NCBI GenBank assembly: GCA_902542795.1
Contig: CACBVP010000003.1
Coordinates: forward strand, 1 to 50,934
From: an uncultured Pelagibacteraceae bacterium
GTDB taxonomy: Bacteria; Pseudomonadota; Alphaproteobacteria; Pelagibacterales; Pelagibacteraceae
Length of the DNA stretch: 50,934 nucleotides
Direction of reading: 5' to 3'
The stretch's first letter is position 1. Each line of letters starts with the position of its first letter. Positions 9,462 to 19,319 of this stretch are shown one piece after another. The position numbers were made by a program, and so were the translations under genes. A model generated the notes under the pieces. The model made no database searches. It was given only the letters and a program-made list of their open reading frames with translations, and had not been told where the DNA came from.

Positions 9462-11345
9462 TCAAAAATTATTATTAATCCAATTAACTAGAATAAAAAT
9501 ATTCCAAATTTGTCTATGATTATTTGAATTATTTTTAAGATGAGGCTCTATAATTTTTTTTACCAAGTAATTATAATTAACAAAATCCAATTTTTCTATA
9601 TTTCTTTTTTTTAATGTTTCAAGAATTAATTCTTTTAACTCTGATTGTATCCATTTAGCCATTGGAACAGTAAAACCTTTTTTTTTATTTTTAAAAACAG
9701 TATTTTTAAGATTTTTTTTAAGGTATTTTCTTAAGGGTAATTTTGACAATTTATAGTTCAACTTAAATGATTTGGGTAAATTATTAACATAATTAAATAA
9801 TTCATGATCTAAAAACGGACTTCTTGCTTCTATTGAATTTAACATATTAGCTTTATCAGTATGACTGCAAATAATATTTGTTAAAAAATGTCTTTGGTAT
9901 TGAATTAAAAACTTATCATATTGATCTACAGAATGAATCGAAGTTTGTAAATTGTCTACATATTCATAAATTTGATTATAATTACCAAAATTATTATTAG
10001 TTAATTCTTCAATTTCTTCTGGCATAAAAGCAGAAATCCATCTTGTGTTAGTCCAAGAAGAATCAAAATTTAAAGCACGTGAAAAAATCTTAATTTTATA
10101 ATTCAATCCCATATAATTGAAGTCATCCTTTAAATATTTAGAAATTTTTTTAATTATAGACGCAGTTATTTTAGATGAATTTAATATATTGAACAAAAAA
10201 ATTTTATTAAATGGTTCATAACCCATTAATAGTTCATCGCCACCGTCACCAGATATTGCGACTTTGTAACCTTCTTTTGAAACCAGATTTGATATTAAAT
10301 AAATAGCCATATATCCTAAATCAGCCAAAGGTTCATCAAGATTATCTACAGATTTTTTTATTTGACCAAGGTAGTCTTCATCTTCGATTTCAAAAGTTTT
10401 TAATTTAAGTCCTAATTGTCTCGCAGTATTTTTTGCATCTTCGTGTTCGTTATAAGAATCTTCTTTGAATTTTAAATTAAAAGCATTTATATTTTGAAAT
10501 CCTAATTTTTTCTTACAAATAGTTGACAAAGTTGTTGAGTCTAAACCACCGCTTAAATACATTGCTATTGGAACATCGCTACGTAAATGAATTTTTACAG
10601 AATCTTCGAGCATTTTTGAAAACTTAGGAAACGTCTCTTTGTTATTTATGTATTTTTTTGTATTTATTTCTAAATTCCAGAAAAATTCTTTTTTTAAATC
10701 TTTCTTTTTTAAATCAAAAATTAAATATTCTGATGGAAGTAATTTGTGGCAATTTTTAATAGGAGTGGCAGATCCCACAAAAGAGTCATAATGCAAATAG
10801 TCTAATGTGGATTTTAAACAAAGTTCTTTCTTAATTAAAGGATTCTTTAAAAGAGATCTTAGTTCAGATGAAAAGATAAAATTATTATTTTTGTAATAAT
10901 AATAAAAAGGTTTTTGTCCAAAATGATCTCTAGCACAAAACAAAATTTTTTTTTCTAGATCGTAAATTACAAACGAGAACATACCTTTTAATTTGGATAA
11001 AAAATTTTTACCCCAATGAATATAAGATTTAAGCAAAACTTCAGTATCGGATTCTGTTTGAAATCTACATCCAGCAGAAATTAAATCTTTTTTTAGTTCT
11101 ACGTAGTTGTAAATCTCTCCATTAAATACAATTATATGTTTTTTATCACTATCAATTAACGGTTGATCACTTCTTTTGTTTAAATCGATAATTGAAAGTC
11201 TTTTATGAGATAAATAAACTTCTTCGTCAAAATAATAACCCTCACCATCTGGACCTCTGTGTGAAAGAGCATCGTTCATATCTTTAATTATTTTTTTTGT
11301 AATATTATCTTTATTCTTAGATATAAACCCAGCAAACCCACACAT
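9462..11345 (-). CDS. asnB: Asparagine synthase (glutamine-hydrolysing)
   Basis: Starts MCGFAGF (Cys2 nucleophile), ALSHRGPDGEGYY, MYLSGGLDST, NSIEARSPFLDHEL. Confidence 0.93.
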   Translation of the reverse strand: MCGFAGFISKNKDNITKKIIKDMNDALSHRGPDGEGYYFDEEVYLSHKRLSIIDLNKRSDQPLIDSDKKHIIVFNGEIYNYVELKKDLISAGCRFQTESDTEVLLKSYIHWGKNFLSKLKGMFSFVIYDLEKKILFCARDHFGQKPFYYYYKNNNFIFSSELRSLLKNPLIKKELCLKSTLDYLHYDSFVGSATPIKNCHKLLPSEYLIFDLKKKDLKKEFFWNLEINTKKYINNKETFPKFSKMLEDSVKIHLRSDVPIAMYLSGGLDSTTLSTICKKKLGFQNINAFNLKFKEDSYNEHEDAKNTARQLGLKLKTFEIEDEDYLGQIKKSVDNLDEPLADLGYMAIYLISNLVSKEGYKVAISGDGGDELLMGYEPFNKIFLFNILNSSKITASIIKKISKYLKDDFNYMGLNYKIKIFSRALNFDSSWTNTRWISAFMPEEIEELTNNNFGNYNQIYEYVDNLQTSIHSVDQYDKFLIQYQRHFLTNIICSHTDKANMLNSIEARSPFLDHELFNYVNNLPKSFKLNYKLSKLPLRKYLKKNLKNTVFKNKKKGFTVPMAKWIQSELKELILETLKKRNIEKLDFVNYNYLVKKIIEPHLKNNSNNHRQIWNIFILVNWINNNF

Positions 11346-11347
11346 GA

Positions 11348-12055
11348 TTATTTAAAAAAACCTATTTTAAGTCTCAAATAAAAAAAAAGAAATTCGGGAA
11401 ACGCAGTGATAATTTTTGTACTTATTTTATATTTAGATTTTCCGAATTTTCTTTTCTGATGCACTGTATCGAATATTTTGATTTTTTTTGCTCCGTTATT
11501 TATTGCAATTAATGGTAAATATCTATGATCGTTAAACTTTAAATTTTTATGATTTATATACATTCTTTTAAAACAAACTAAACTTGATGAATAGGTTTTT
11601 AATTTTTTTCTTATTAATAAAAAAATTAAATTATCATATAGAAAGGTCAAACATACCATTAATATCGAATGTTTTCTTAAAGTTCTATTTCCCATAATTA
11701 TATCATAATCTTTTTTGATCAAAGATAAGATATTTGAGATATATTTTGGATTATCTTGATTGTCTCCATCTATTCTAATGAAATATTCTGATTTGAATTT
11801 AGATAGATATTTTTTATAGCAATATGTCTGTCCTTTTCTTTGTTTATTAATAATAAGTTTTATAAATTTCTTATTCTTTAAAAATTTTTTTATAATACTT
11901 TGGCTTTTATCGTTTGATCCATCATCAATAAATATCAATCTTAATCTAAAAATTTTATTATTTTTTACGATTCTTAATAATTCTGGAATTAACTTAATTA
12001 GATTTAATTCTTCATTATGAGCAGGGACAACTATATCTATTTTTTTATCTAGCAT
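11348..12055 (-). CDS. Glycosyltransferase family 2 (dolichol-P-mannose synthase-like)
   Basis: DIVVPAHNEELNL, IFIDDGSNDKS, IRIDGDNQDNP. Confidence 0.88.
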   Translation of the reverse strand: MLDKKIDIVVPAHNEELNLIKLIPELLRIVKNNKIFRLRLIFIDDGSNDKSQSIIKKFLKNKKFIKLIINKQRKGQTYCYKKYLSKFKSEYFIRIDGDNQDNPKYISNILSLIKKDYDIIMGNRTLRKHSILMVCLTFLYDNLIFLLIRKKLKTYSSSLVCFKRMYINHKNLKFNDHRYLPLIAINNGAKKIKIFDTVHQKRKFGKSKYKISTKIITAFPEFLFFYLRLKIGFFK

Positions 12056-12106
12056 AAGATTTTTATTTATATATATTCTTTTTAAAATTAATTATATCAA
12101 TTGTTT

Positions 12107-13213
12107 ATGCCTAATATTCCTCTATTTAAATCAAAGATAGATAATAAAGATTTCAAGGTAATGAATGAATCGCTTAAGACGGGGTGGTTGACTCATGGTA
12201 AGAATAATTTAATTTTTGAAAAAAATTTTGCAAAATATATTGGAACTAAATTCGCTATATCAATGAATTCTTGTACTAGTGCTCTAGAATGTTCTCTTAA
12301 GATAATTAAAAAAAAAGGTGAAGTGATCATCCCCTCTTGGACTTGGGTTTCTACTGCTAATGCTGTAATTAATACTGGGAATAAACCAGTCTTTGCTGAT
12401 GTAGAAATTAACTCTAGAAATTTAACGGCTGAAGAAATTAAAAAAAAAATTACAAAAAAAACAATTGCAGTAATAGTAGTGCACTATTCTGGACTACCTT
12501 GTGATATGAAAAAAATAACAGAACTTGTTAAAAGAAAAAAAATTAACTTAATTGAAGATAGTGCCGAAACATTAGGAGCGACTTACAAAAAAAAACAAAC
12601 TGGTTCATTTGGAACAGGTTGTTTCTCATTTTTTCCAACAAAAAATATAACAACGACTGAAGGCGGAATGCTGACAACAAATAACGAAAAACATTATAAT
12701 GAAATTAAAAAGTTAATAGCACATGGTATTAATAAAGATAAAAAAAAATTTTTTTGGTATAGAGTAGCAGATCTACCAGGTCACAATTTTAGATTACCTA
12801 ATCATCTAGCAGCACTTGGTAATTCACAATTAAAAAAGCTAAATAAATTTAACTTAGCTAGAAGAAAAATAGCAAAACAGTATGATATGTTTTTTAACAA
12901 ATTGGGCTCTCCATTTGAAGTTCAGATTGTAAAAAAAAATTTCACACATTCATATCAAATGTATTCAGTTTTAGTAAAAGAAAAAAGAAACTCTTTACTA
13001 AAATTTTTAAAAAAAAACGGAATAGATGCATCAGTTCATTTTGATCCTCCCCTACATAAACAAAATTATTTAAAAAAATACTCAACCAGTCTCAAAAATA
13101 CTGAAATACTATCTAAAGAAATTCTAACTTTACCTATTTATCCAGATTTAAGTAAAAAAAATCTAAATTTTATATTTCAAAAAATAAAACAGTGGAGTAA
13201 GAATAATAAATGA
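12107..13213 (+). CDS. DegT/DnrJ/EryC1/StrS aminotransferase
   Basis: LKTGWLTHGKN, EVIIPSWTWVSTANAV, LIEDSAETLGATY, GCFSFFPTKNITTTEGGM. ORF track start 12101 is TTG; ATG at 12107 preferred. Confidence 0.92.
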   Translation: MPNIPLFKSKIDNKDFKVMNESLKTGWLTHGKNNLIFEKNFAKYIGTKFAISMNSCTSALECSLKIIKKKGEVIIPSWTWVSTANAVINTGNKPVFADVEINSRNLTAEEIKKKITKKTIAVIVVHYSGLPCDMKKITELVKRKKINLIEDSAETLGATYKKKQTGSFGTGCFSFFPTKNITTTEGGMLTTNNEKHYNEIKKLIAHGINKDKKKFFWYRVADLPGHNFRLPNHLAALGNSQLKKLNKFNLARRKIAKQYDMFFNKLGSPFEVQIVKKNFTHSYQMYSVLVKEKRNSLLKFLKKNGIDASVHFDPPLHKQNYLKKYSTSLKNTEILSKEILTLPIYPDLSKKNLNFIFQKIKQWSKNNK

Positions 13214-14190
13214 ATACGGCTCTGATAACTGGGGGTTTAGGTTTTATCGGCTCTAATATTGTAAAACAATTAATTGAAAAAAAAATTGTAAATAAATGTA
13301 TTATATTAGATTCTTACACAGGCTATGTTAATCCACTTAAAAAAAATTACGCCGATTTTAGAAAGCTACGTTTTTCTAGTTTTAAAAAAATTATCGTAGA
13401 AAGAGGAGATGCTAAAGATTTTAGTTTAGTTTTTAAAATATTAAAAAGATATAAACCTGAATACATTTTTCATACTGCAGCTGTTCCTTTAGCTAAGATT
13501 GATAATTTGAATGCTAAAGAAGCTAAGGATGGCTCTATAGATACTACAACAAATATTTTAGAGTCAGTAAATTTTTTAAAAGGTACTTTTAAAAAGTATG
13601 ACTTAAAACGATTTATTTATTTTTCTTCTAGCATGGTTTATGGGGACTTTAAAAAAAAGCAAGCAAGTGAAGAAGATACTTTAAAACCTAAAGAAGTATA
13701 TGGATCTATGAAATTAGCTGGAGAAATTGTAACTAAAGGTTTATGTGGATTTTACAATATTCCATACACAATTATCAGGCCTTCTGCAGTATATGGCCCA
13801 ACAGATATGAATAATAGAGTTACGCAAATATTCATTAATAAAGCTTTTAAGGGTGAGACTATAAACATCCAAGGAAAAAATGAAAAATTAGATTTCACTT
13901 TTGTTGAAGATTTAGCTAACGGGGCAATAAAAGCTGGTATAAATAAAAACGGTATTAATCAAACATTTAACATTACAACGGGAAAAGGAGAAACATTATT
14001 AAAATTTGTTAAAATTCTTAAAAAACATTTTAAAAATTTAAATTACAAGATTACAAGGAGAGATTCTTTTAGGCCTAAAAGAGGCACTTTATCAATTACA
14101 AAAGCTAAGAAGTTAATAAAATATAAACCAAATTTTAGCCTAGAAAAAGGAATAGATAAATATATAAATTTTTTAAAATCTTTAAGGTAA
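13210..14190 (+). CDS. NAD-dependent epimerase/dehydratase (extended SDR)
   Basis: ITGGLGFIGSNIVKQL Rossmann motif, YFSSSMVYG, YGSMKLAGE (YxxxK). Confidence 0.92.
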   Translation: MNTALITGGLGFIGSNIVKQLIEKKIVNKCIILDSYTGYVNPLKKNYADFRKLRFSSFKKIIVERGDAKDFSLVFKILKRYKPEYIFHTAAVPLAKIDNLNAKEAKDGSIDTTTNILESVNFLKGTFKKYDLKRFIYFSSSMVYGDFKKKQASEEDTLKPKEVYGSMKLAGEIVTKGLCGFYNIPYTIIRPSAVYGPTDMNNRVTQIFINKAFKGETINIQGKNEKLDFTFVEDLANGAIKAGINKNGINQTFNITTGKGETLLKFVKILKKHFKNLNYKITRRDSFRPKRGTLSITKAKKLIKYKPNFSLEKGIDKYINFLKSLR

Positions 14191-14220
14191 ATTAAACTCA
14201 TTTACTTCTTAAGTAATTAA

Positions 14221-15840
14221 ATGCAGAAATATCTAAAATATAAATACATTTTTTCTTTCTTATTTTTTTTATTACTTTTTTTTTTAGGAATTAATATTTA
14301 TCAAGATTTCGGGATTTCTATAGATGAGGATAACACAAGGACAAATGGTTTTGTTGGTCTTAAATATATTTTTGATATTTTCAATATAAATTATACGTCA
14401 AAGATTAGTATTTTTCCTGATATTAAAGATTTCCCTGAGAAAGGAATTGGTTATTTATTTGATGTTCCAGCTGCATTTATTGAATATAAACTAAAGGTTG
14501 AAGATTTTAGAGAATATTTTCTTTTAAGGCATTTAACAAATTTTATATTCTTTTTCATTGGTGTTATTTTTTTTTATTTTTTGCTTTTTAAAAGATTTAA
14601 CTCATTTTTTTTATCGTTATTGGGGTGTTTATTTTTAGTTGCATCACCAAGAATATTTGCTCATAGTTTTTTCAACAATAAAGACATAGTATTTATGTCT
14701 ATATTCATTATTGCTACATATTTCACTTTAGTACTTATTGAAAAGCCTAATTTTTATAATTCTATTATGGCATCAATTTTTATTGCTTTGTCTATAAGCA
14801 TTAGAATTTTAGGCTCAATACTTCCTGTGGTTATTCTATTTTTTCTATTAATCAAATTTTTAAGAAATGAAAATAAGAGGAAAATTAAAATTTCATTATT
14901 AAGTTTACTTTTTTTATTACCTTTTTTTACGATTATTTTTTATCCTTTTTTATGGGAAAGCCCAATTTCTAATTTTTTATTTATTTTTAAAAAATTGGCT
15001 AATTTTAAAATTGATATTCATAATTTTTATTTAGGTGAATATATAAAAGCAGAACATGTACCTTGGCACTACAGCTTAATATGGATTTTTTCTACTACTC
15101 CAGTTTTTTATTTAGTTTTATTTTTAACCGGTTTTGTAACTATTATAGTTAGAATGTATTTAAGATTAGTTAATATGAATGATAATAAAAAATTTAATGA
15201 TTTGTGGAGGGGTAAAAAAGAAATGTTTGATTTAGTTTTTTTATCATTATTAATAATACCAATTTTTTTAGTTATATTGATTAATTCTTCTCTATATAAT
15301 GGATGGAGGCACCTTTATTTTTTATATCCATTCATAATTATCCAGGCTATATATGCAATTAATTATATAAAAAATAAGATCAAAAAAAATTATAAATATT
15401 TAATATTTATATTTATAATTTTGATGACTGTGCCTAATATTAATTGGATGATAAAAAATCACCCTCATCAATACGTTTATTTCAATTCTTTAGTAAATAA
15501 AAAATTTGATAAATATTTTGAATTAGATTACTGGGGTTTAAGCATTAATGAAAATTTGAGATATTTATCTAAAATTGAAAACAACGAATTTATTGTATCT
15601 AATATTGGGAATATGGATTTAAACTTAAATAAAAAATTTTTAGAACCAAAATTTAGAAAAAAAGTAAAAATTACTGGTAATATTGAAGAGGCTGATTATG
15701 TTATAATTAATAATATATATTGGAATGGATATGAATCCAAAAAAATTAAGTATTTAAATGAAAATTATACTAAATTTTTTGAGGTAAAAGTTGATGGGAA
15801 ATCAATTTCAGCTACATATAAAAATAATTTAAAAAAATGA
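14221..15840 (+). CDS. Polytopic membrane protein, GT-C/ArnT-PMT-like glycosyltransferase (putative)
   Basis: Many hydrophobic segments; acidic motif DFGISIDEDNTR after TM1; HPHQYVYFNSL. Neighbours are glycan genes. Confidence 0.65.
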   Translation: MQKYLKYKYIFSFLFFLLLFFLGINIYQDFGISIDEDNTRTNGFVGLKYIFDIFNINYTSKISIFPDIKDFPEKGIGYLFDVPAAFIEYKLKVEDFREYFLLRHLTNFIFFFIGVIFFYFLLFKRFNSFFLSLLGCLFLVASPRIFAHSFFNNKDIVFMSIFIIATYFTLVLIEKPNFYNSIMASIFIALSISIRILGSILPVVILFFLLIKFLRNENKRKIKISLLSLLFLLPFFTIIFYPFLWESPISNFLFIFKKLANFKIDIHNFYLGEYIKAEHVPWHYSLIWIFSTTPVFYLVLFLTGFVTIIVRMYLRLVNMNDNKKFNDLWRGKKEMFDLVFLSLLIIPIFLVILINSSLYNGWRHLYFLYPFIIIQAIYAINYIKNKIKKNYKYLIFIFIILMTVPNINWMIKNHPHQYVYFNSLVNKKFDKYFELDYWGLSINENLRYLSKIENNEFIVSNIGNMDLNLNKKFLEPKFRKKVKITGNIEEADYVIINNIYWNGYESKKIKYLNENYTKFFEVKVDGKSISATYKNNLKK

Positions 15841-15871
15841 TTTATATCAAAAATTACTTTAATAATAAAAT

Positions 15872-16126
15872 ATGAAAATATTTATATATAAAACTTTAAT
15901 AGTGGCCTTTATTTCATTTGTGCTTTTTGAAATAACTATTGGTTATAGGGTTACAAAATATAAAAATGAAATTTATCAATTAACAAAAAAAGAAAATATT
16001 AATAAAATTTTAGATAAAGCTAGGGAAGAATTAAACAACGGAATAAAAAAAGATCAATATTTTAGCAATGAAGACCAAAAACTATTGTCAACTTTCATTA
16101 AGAAGGTAATAAAAGAACTAGAGTAA
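15872..16126 (+). CDS. Small single-TM protein of unknown function (84 aa)
   Basis: ATG ORF with one N-terminal hydrophobic helix, co-directional with its neighbours, in an otherwise vacant slot. Confidence 0.6.
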   Translation: MKIFIYKTLIVAFISFVLFEITIGYRVTKYKNEIYQLTKKENINKILDKAREELNNGIKKDQYFSNEDQKLLSTFIKKVIKELE

Positions 16127-16137
16127 AGTTTATTGTA

Positions 16138-16947
16138 ATGAATCAAAATTCAAAAGTTAGAAAACAAACTATAAAAGATTTTAACAATCAATGGAAATTA
16201 CAAGGTGAATTAAATAAGGACTACTGGGCCTCTGATGAAATTCTTATTGATCAATTCAACAATATTTTTGATTTAAATCAAATTTCAAATAAAATAGTAG
16301 GTGATGTTGGTGCTGGAACCGGTAGAGTTGTTAGAACTCTTTTAAAATTTAATCCTAAAAAAGTTTTTGCAATCGAACCTTCGGACGTTGGTATTAAGAA
16401 GATTAAAAATGATTTTATCGAAAAAAATAATTTAAAGATAATACAGTCAGATGGTTTAAATTTTCAAACTGATGATTTGTGTGATTTTATTTTTTCTTTG
16501 GGGGTAATTCATCATATTAAAGATCCAACAGATGTTTTAATTAATATAAGAAAAAATTTAAAGAAAAATGGTCAATTAATTATATGGGTTTATGGATATG
16601 AAAATAATTTACCATACATTATATTTTATAAAATTATTTCAAAATTCACAAAATATTTACCTGATAGATCATTATATATATTGGCAAACATACTAAATTT
16701 ATTTTTACAAATTTATATCTTTTTTTGTAAATTTATAAATTTACCATTAAAAGATTATTTATTAAACGTTTATAATAAATTTGGGTGGACAAAACAAACT
16801 GATGTAATTTTTGATCAGCTAAACCCTCAATATGCGAAGTATTATAAAAAAGAAGAAATATTAAAAGAATTAAAAGATGCTGGGTTTAAGGATCTTAAAA
16901 TTTCTCATCGACATAATTACAGTTGGACTGTAGTTGGAAAAAATTAA
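16138..16947 (+). CDS. Class I SAM-dependent methyltransferase
   Basis: VGDVGAGTGRVVRTLL, IFSLGVIHHIKDP. Confidence 0.88.
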   Translation: MNQNSKVRKQTIKDFNNQWKLQGELNKDYWASDEILIDQFNNIFDLNQISNKIVGDVGAGTGRVVRTLLKFNPKKVFAIEPSDVGIKKIKNDFIEKNNLKIIQSDGLNFQTDDLCDFIFSLGVIHHIKDPTDVLINIRKNLKKNGQLIIWVYGYENNLPYIIFYKIISKFTKYLPDRSLYILANILNLFLQIYIFFCKFINLPLKDYLLNVYNKFGWTKQTDVIFDQLNPQYAKYYKKEEILKELKDAGFKDLKISHRHNYSWTVVGKN

Positions 16948-16954
16948 TTAAAAA

Positions 16955-17827
16955 CTGAAAAAAAATTTATTTAAAGGTATATCTTTTACAATTGGCGCCT
17001 CTCTTTGGTGGGGTATAATTGGAGTTCTTTATTTTAAATTTGTATCTTATGCATCGCCTCTTGAATTAACAATTCATAGAACAATTTGGACTGCTTTACT
17101 TTTAATTCTTACTACATCTTATTATTCTAAGTGGAATGAATTTAAGAAAATAATTAAATATAAAATAAATATCTTTATTTTAATTCTAACAGGGCTACTT
17201 GTTACAATTAATTGGTATACATGGCTTTATGCTGTAAGTACAAATAATTTATTAGACTCTGCGCTAGGATATTATATTTTTCCAATTTTAAGTGTATTTC
17301 TTGGAATAATTTTTTTAAAAGAAAAGTATAACCGAAATAAATTAATTTCAGTAATTTTAGTTATTTTAGCATTAATTTATTTTCTCATAAAACTTGGTGA
17401 AATTCCCTGGATTGGGATTATTGTCGCTTTAACATTTAGTTTGTATGGTTTAATTAGAAAAAAAGTAAGAGTATCCTCAGATATAGGTTTGCTAATAGAA
17501 ACTTTATTTCTCACACCAATTGCACTCATTCTATTTATTTTTTTAATAAATAGTAATTTAAATATTTTTTCTGTGAGTGAACCATTACTTTCTTTTTATC
17601 TATTTTGGGCAGGTTTAATGACTCTGATACCTCTTTTTTGGTACACAAAAGGTTTTGAATTAATAGGTATTGGACCAGCTAGTATGATATTTTTTCTTAC
17701 GCCTACTGCACAATTTTTCTTAGGATTGTATTATTTTGACGAACCTTTAATTTTAGATGAATTAATAGCGTTTATTTTTATTTGGCTAGCAGTAATAATT
17801 TATTTAAACGAACTGCGTAAAGAGTAA
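16955..17827 (+). CDS. rarD: RarD/EamA-family transporter with apparent non-canonical (CTG?) start
   Basis: Frame open from TAA at 16949-16951 to 17827; my translation (L/M)KKNLFKGISFTIGASLWWGIIGVLYFKFVSYASPLELTIHRTIWTALLL...NWYTWLYAVSTNNLLDSALGYYIFPILSVFLGIIFLKEKYNRN...SLYGLIRKKVRVSSDIGLLIETLFLTPIALI matches RarD along its length. The ORF track shows only 17441..17827. Confidence 0.8.
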   Translation: MKKNLFKGISFTIGASLWWGIIGVLYFKFVSYASPLELTIHRTIWTALLLILTTSYYSKWNEFKKIIKYKINIFILILTGLLVTINWYTWLYAVSTNNLLDSALGYYIFPILSVFLGIIFLKEKYNRNKLISVILVILALIYFLIKLGEIPWIGIIVALTFSLYGLIRKKVRVSSDIGLLIETLFLTPIALILFIFLINSNLNIFSVSEPLLSFYLFWAGLMTLIPLFWYTKGFELIGIGPASMIFFLTPTAQFFLGLYYFDEPLILDELIAFIFIWLAVIIYLNELRKE

Positions 17828-19248
17828 ACTATTATAAACAGTAATTGAGTGATTATTGCTATTGTAAAAGAGATAAAAAGTAAATTAGTGATTATAATTG
17901 GACTAAATAATTCAATAGGTAATAAATACCCAACTAATATACTTGATTGAAAATCTATACTTGGAAAAAATAATATCCCAGTAACTAACGCACTTATTAT
18001 AGATAAATAAGATAATCTTGAATTAATTCTATTATTAAAAAAACCATAAAAAATCGTAACAACCGCTGCACAACAAAATAGGTCTGCTAATAAAAATAAA
18101 TATAAAATACTAAATCCTCTTGAAGCTATAACAAAAACAAAAATACTAATAAGTATAATTATATAATTAGTTTTATTTTTTAAAGATTTTCCAAAAATTG
18201 ATTTACCAATTTGATTGCCATTTACTAAAAGAATACTCGATATAGCATTAATTAAAGTATCTATAGTACTCAATGTTAAAGCCAAAGCTAGAACTAAAAT
18301 TGATATAATTAATAAATAACTGTTAGATAATATTAAATTAAAAAAAGCTAAATCAGGTATTACCTTAGAATTTAAAGAATAAGAAATTAGGCCTGTGTAT
18401 CCCATCCATAAAACTATTAAAAATGTTATTAACGAAGAATAAATTAAACTTTTCTTTAATATTTGATTATTTTTTGCAGCGAATACTCTTTGCCAGTTTC
18501 CTTGATGAAATAAATTAGTTGCAGCTACAGCGATAAAAAAAGTTAGGCCGGCTGTGTAATTTGGTAAATATTTGCTACTCACAAGATTTGGTGAATTTTC
18601 CTTGATTAATTGAAAGCTATTAGCTTCTAAATTTCCGACGATTAGGATTAAAGAGATTAGAATTAAAGTTGCAATTATAATAAATTGATATTTGTCAGTA
18701 ATTATTGAAAGCTTTAATCCTCCTCTTAAAATATAAAGCAAACATATTATTAATGTTATTCCAGCTGTAATCCATAAAGGTGTTTTAGAGATAAAATTTA
18801 ATAAAAAAGCTATTGCAGTAACTTCAGCTATCAAAAAAATAACTAAGTAAAATAATATTAAAAATAAACTTATTTTTAGTATTCCTAAACCAAATCTTTT
18901 TTTAATAAACTCTGTTAAGGATAATCCCCTTGGAAATTCTTTTCTAATTTTAGGTCCAAAATTGTATAATAATAGCATTGGAGTTGCGGAACCTAATGCG
19001 TACCCTATCACAGCTCCAAAACCTCCCCATGTAGCAGCTGATGCTGGACCAAATAATACCCATGCTCCCAAAGCAGATGCAGCTAAACTTGTTGTTAATG
19101 AAAATATATCTTCATCTCTATTTCCAACTATATAATTTCTACTATCCGTAGTTTTTTTTAAACTTTGATAACCTAATCCAATAAAAAAAATACCAACTAA
19201 GACAATTACTGTTAATGAAGATTGTATCGATAAATATTTTGTTTCCAT
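17800..19248 (-). CDS. thiV: Sodium:solute symporter family transporter, probable thiamin-precursor (HMP) transporter ThiV
   Basis: SSS-family architecture (SLTEFIKKRFG, SALGAWVLFGPASAATWGGFGAVIGYALG) plus a TPP riboswitch immediately upstream. The substrate rests on the riboswitch and published SAR11 thiV. Confidence 0.82.
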   Translation of the reverse strand: METKYLSIQSSLTVIVLVGIFFIGLGYQSLKKTTDSRNYIVGNRDEDIFSLTTSLAASALGAWVLFGPASAATWGGFGAVIGYALGSATPMLLLYNFGPKIRKEFPRGLSLTEFIKKRFGLGILKISLFLILFYLVIFLIAEVTAIAFLLNFISKTPLWITAGITLIICLLYILRGGLKLSIITDKYQFIIIATLILISLILIVGNLEANSFQLIKENSPNLVSSKYLPNYTAGLTFFIAVAATNLFHQGNWQRVFAAKNNQILKKSLIYSSLITFLIVLWMGYTGLISYSLNSKVIPDLAFFNLILSNSYLLIISILVLALALTLSTIDTLINAISSILLVNGNQIGKSIFGKSLKNKTNYIIILISIFVFVIASRGFSILYLFLLADLFCCAAVVTIFYGFFNNRINSRLSYLSIISALVTGILFFPSIDFQSSILVGYLLPIELFSPIIITNLLFISFTIAIITQLLFIIVYSLRSSFK

Positions 19249-19249
19249 A

Positions 19250-19316
19250 TCTCCCTTACTGAATTACCGGTCAGGTTCGTCGGGTTTAATCTCAGTCTTC
19301 TAGACACCCCGTGTTT
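19250..19316 (-). promoter_or_regulatory. TPP (thi-box) riboswitch
   Basis: Reverse complement ACACGGGGTGTCTAGAAGACTGAGATTAAACCCGACGAACCTGACCGGTAATTCAGTAAGGGAG: core elements GGGGTGTC..GACTGAGAT..ACCC..GAACCTGA..AAGGGA, P3 GTCT/AGAC, P4 CTGA/TCAG. It ends on the likely SD of the SSS gene. Confidence 0.93.
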
Positions 19317-19319
19317 ACT

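Noticed and set aside
17441-17827. Short 128-aa EamA ORF as a separate gene or a decayed pseudogene
   Set aside because: The same frame is open and RarD-like back to 16955 without stops, so it is the C-terminal part of one gene with a non-canonical start.
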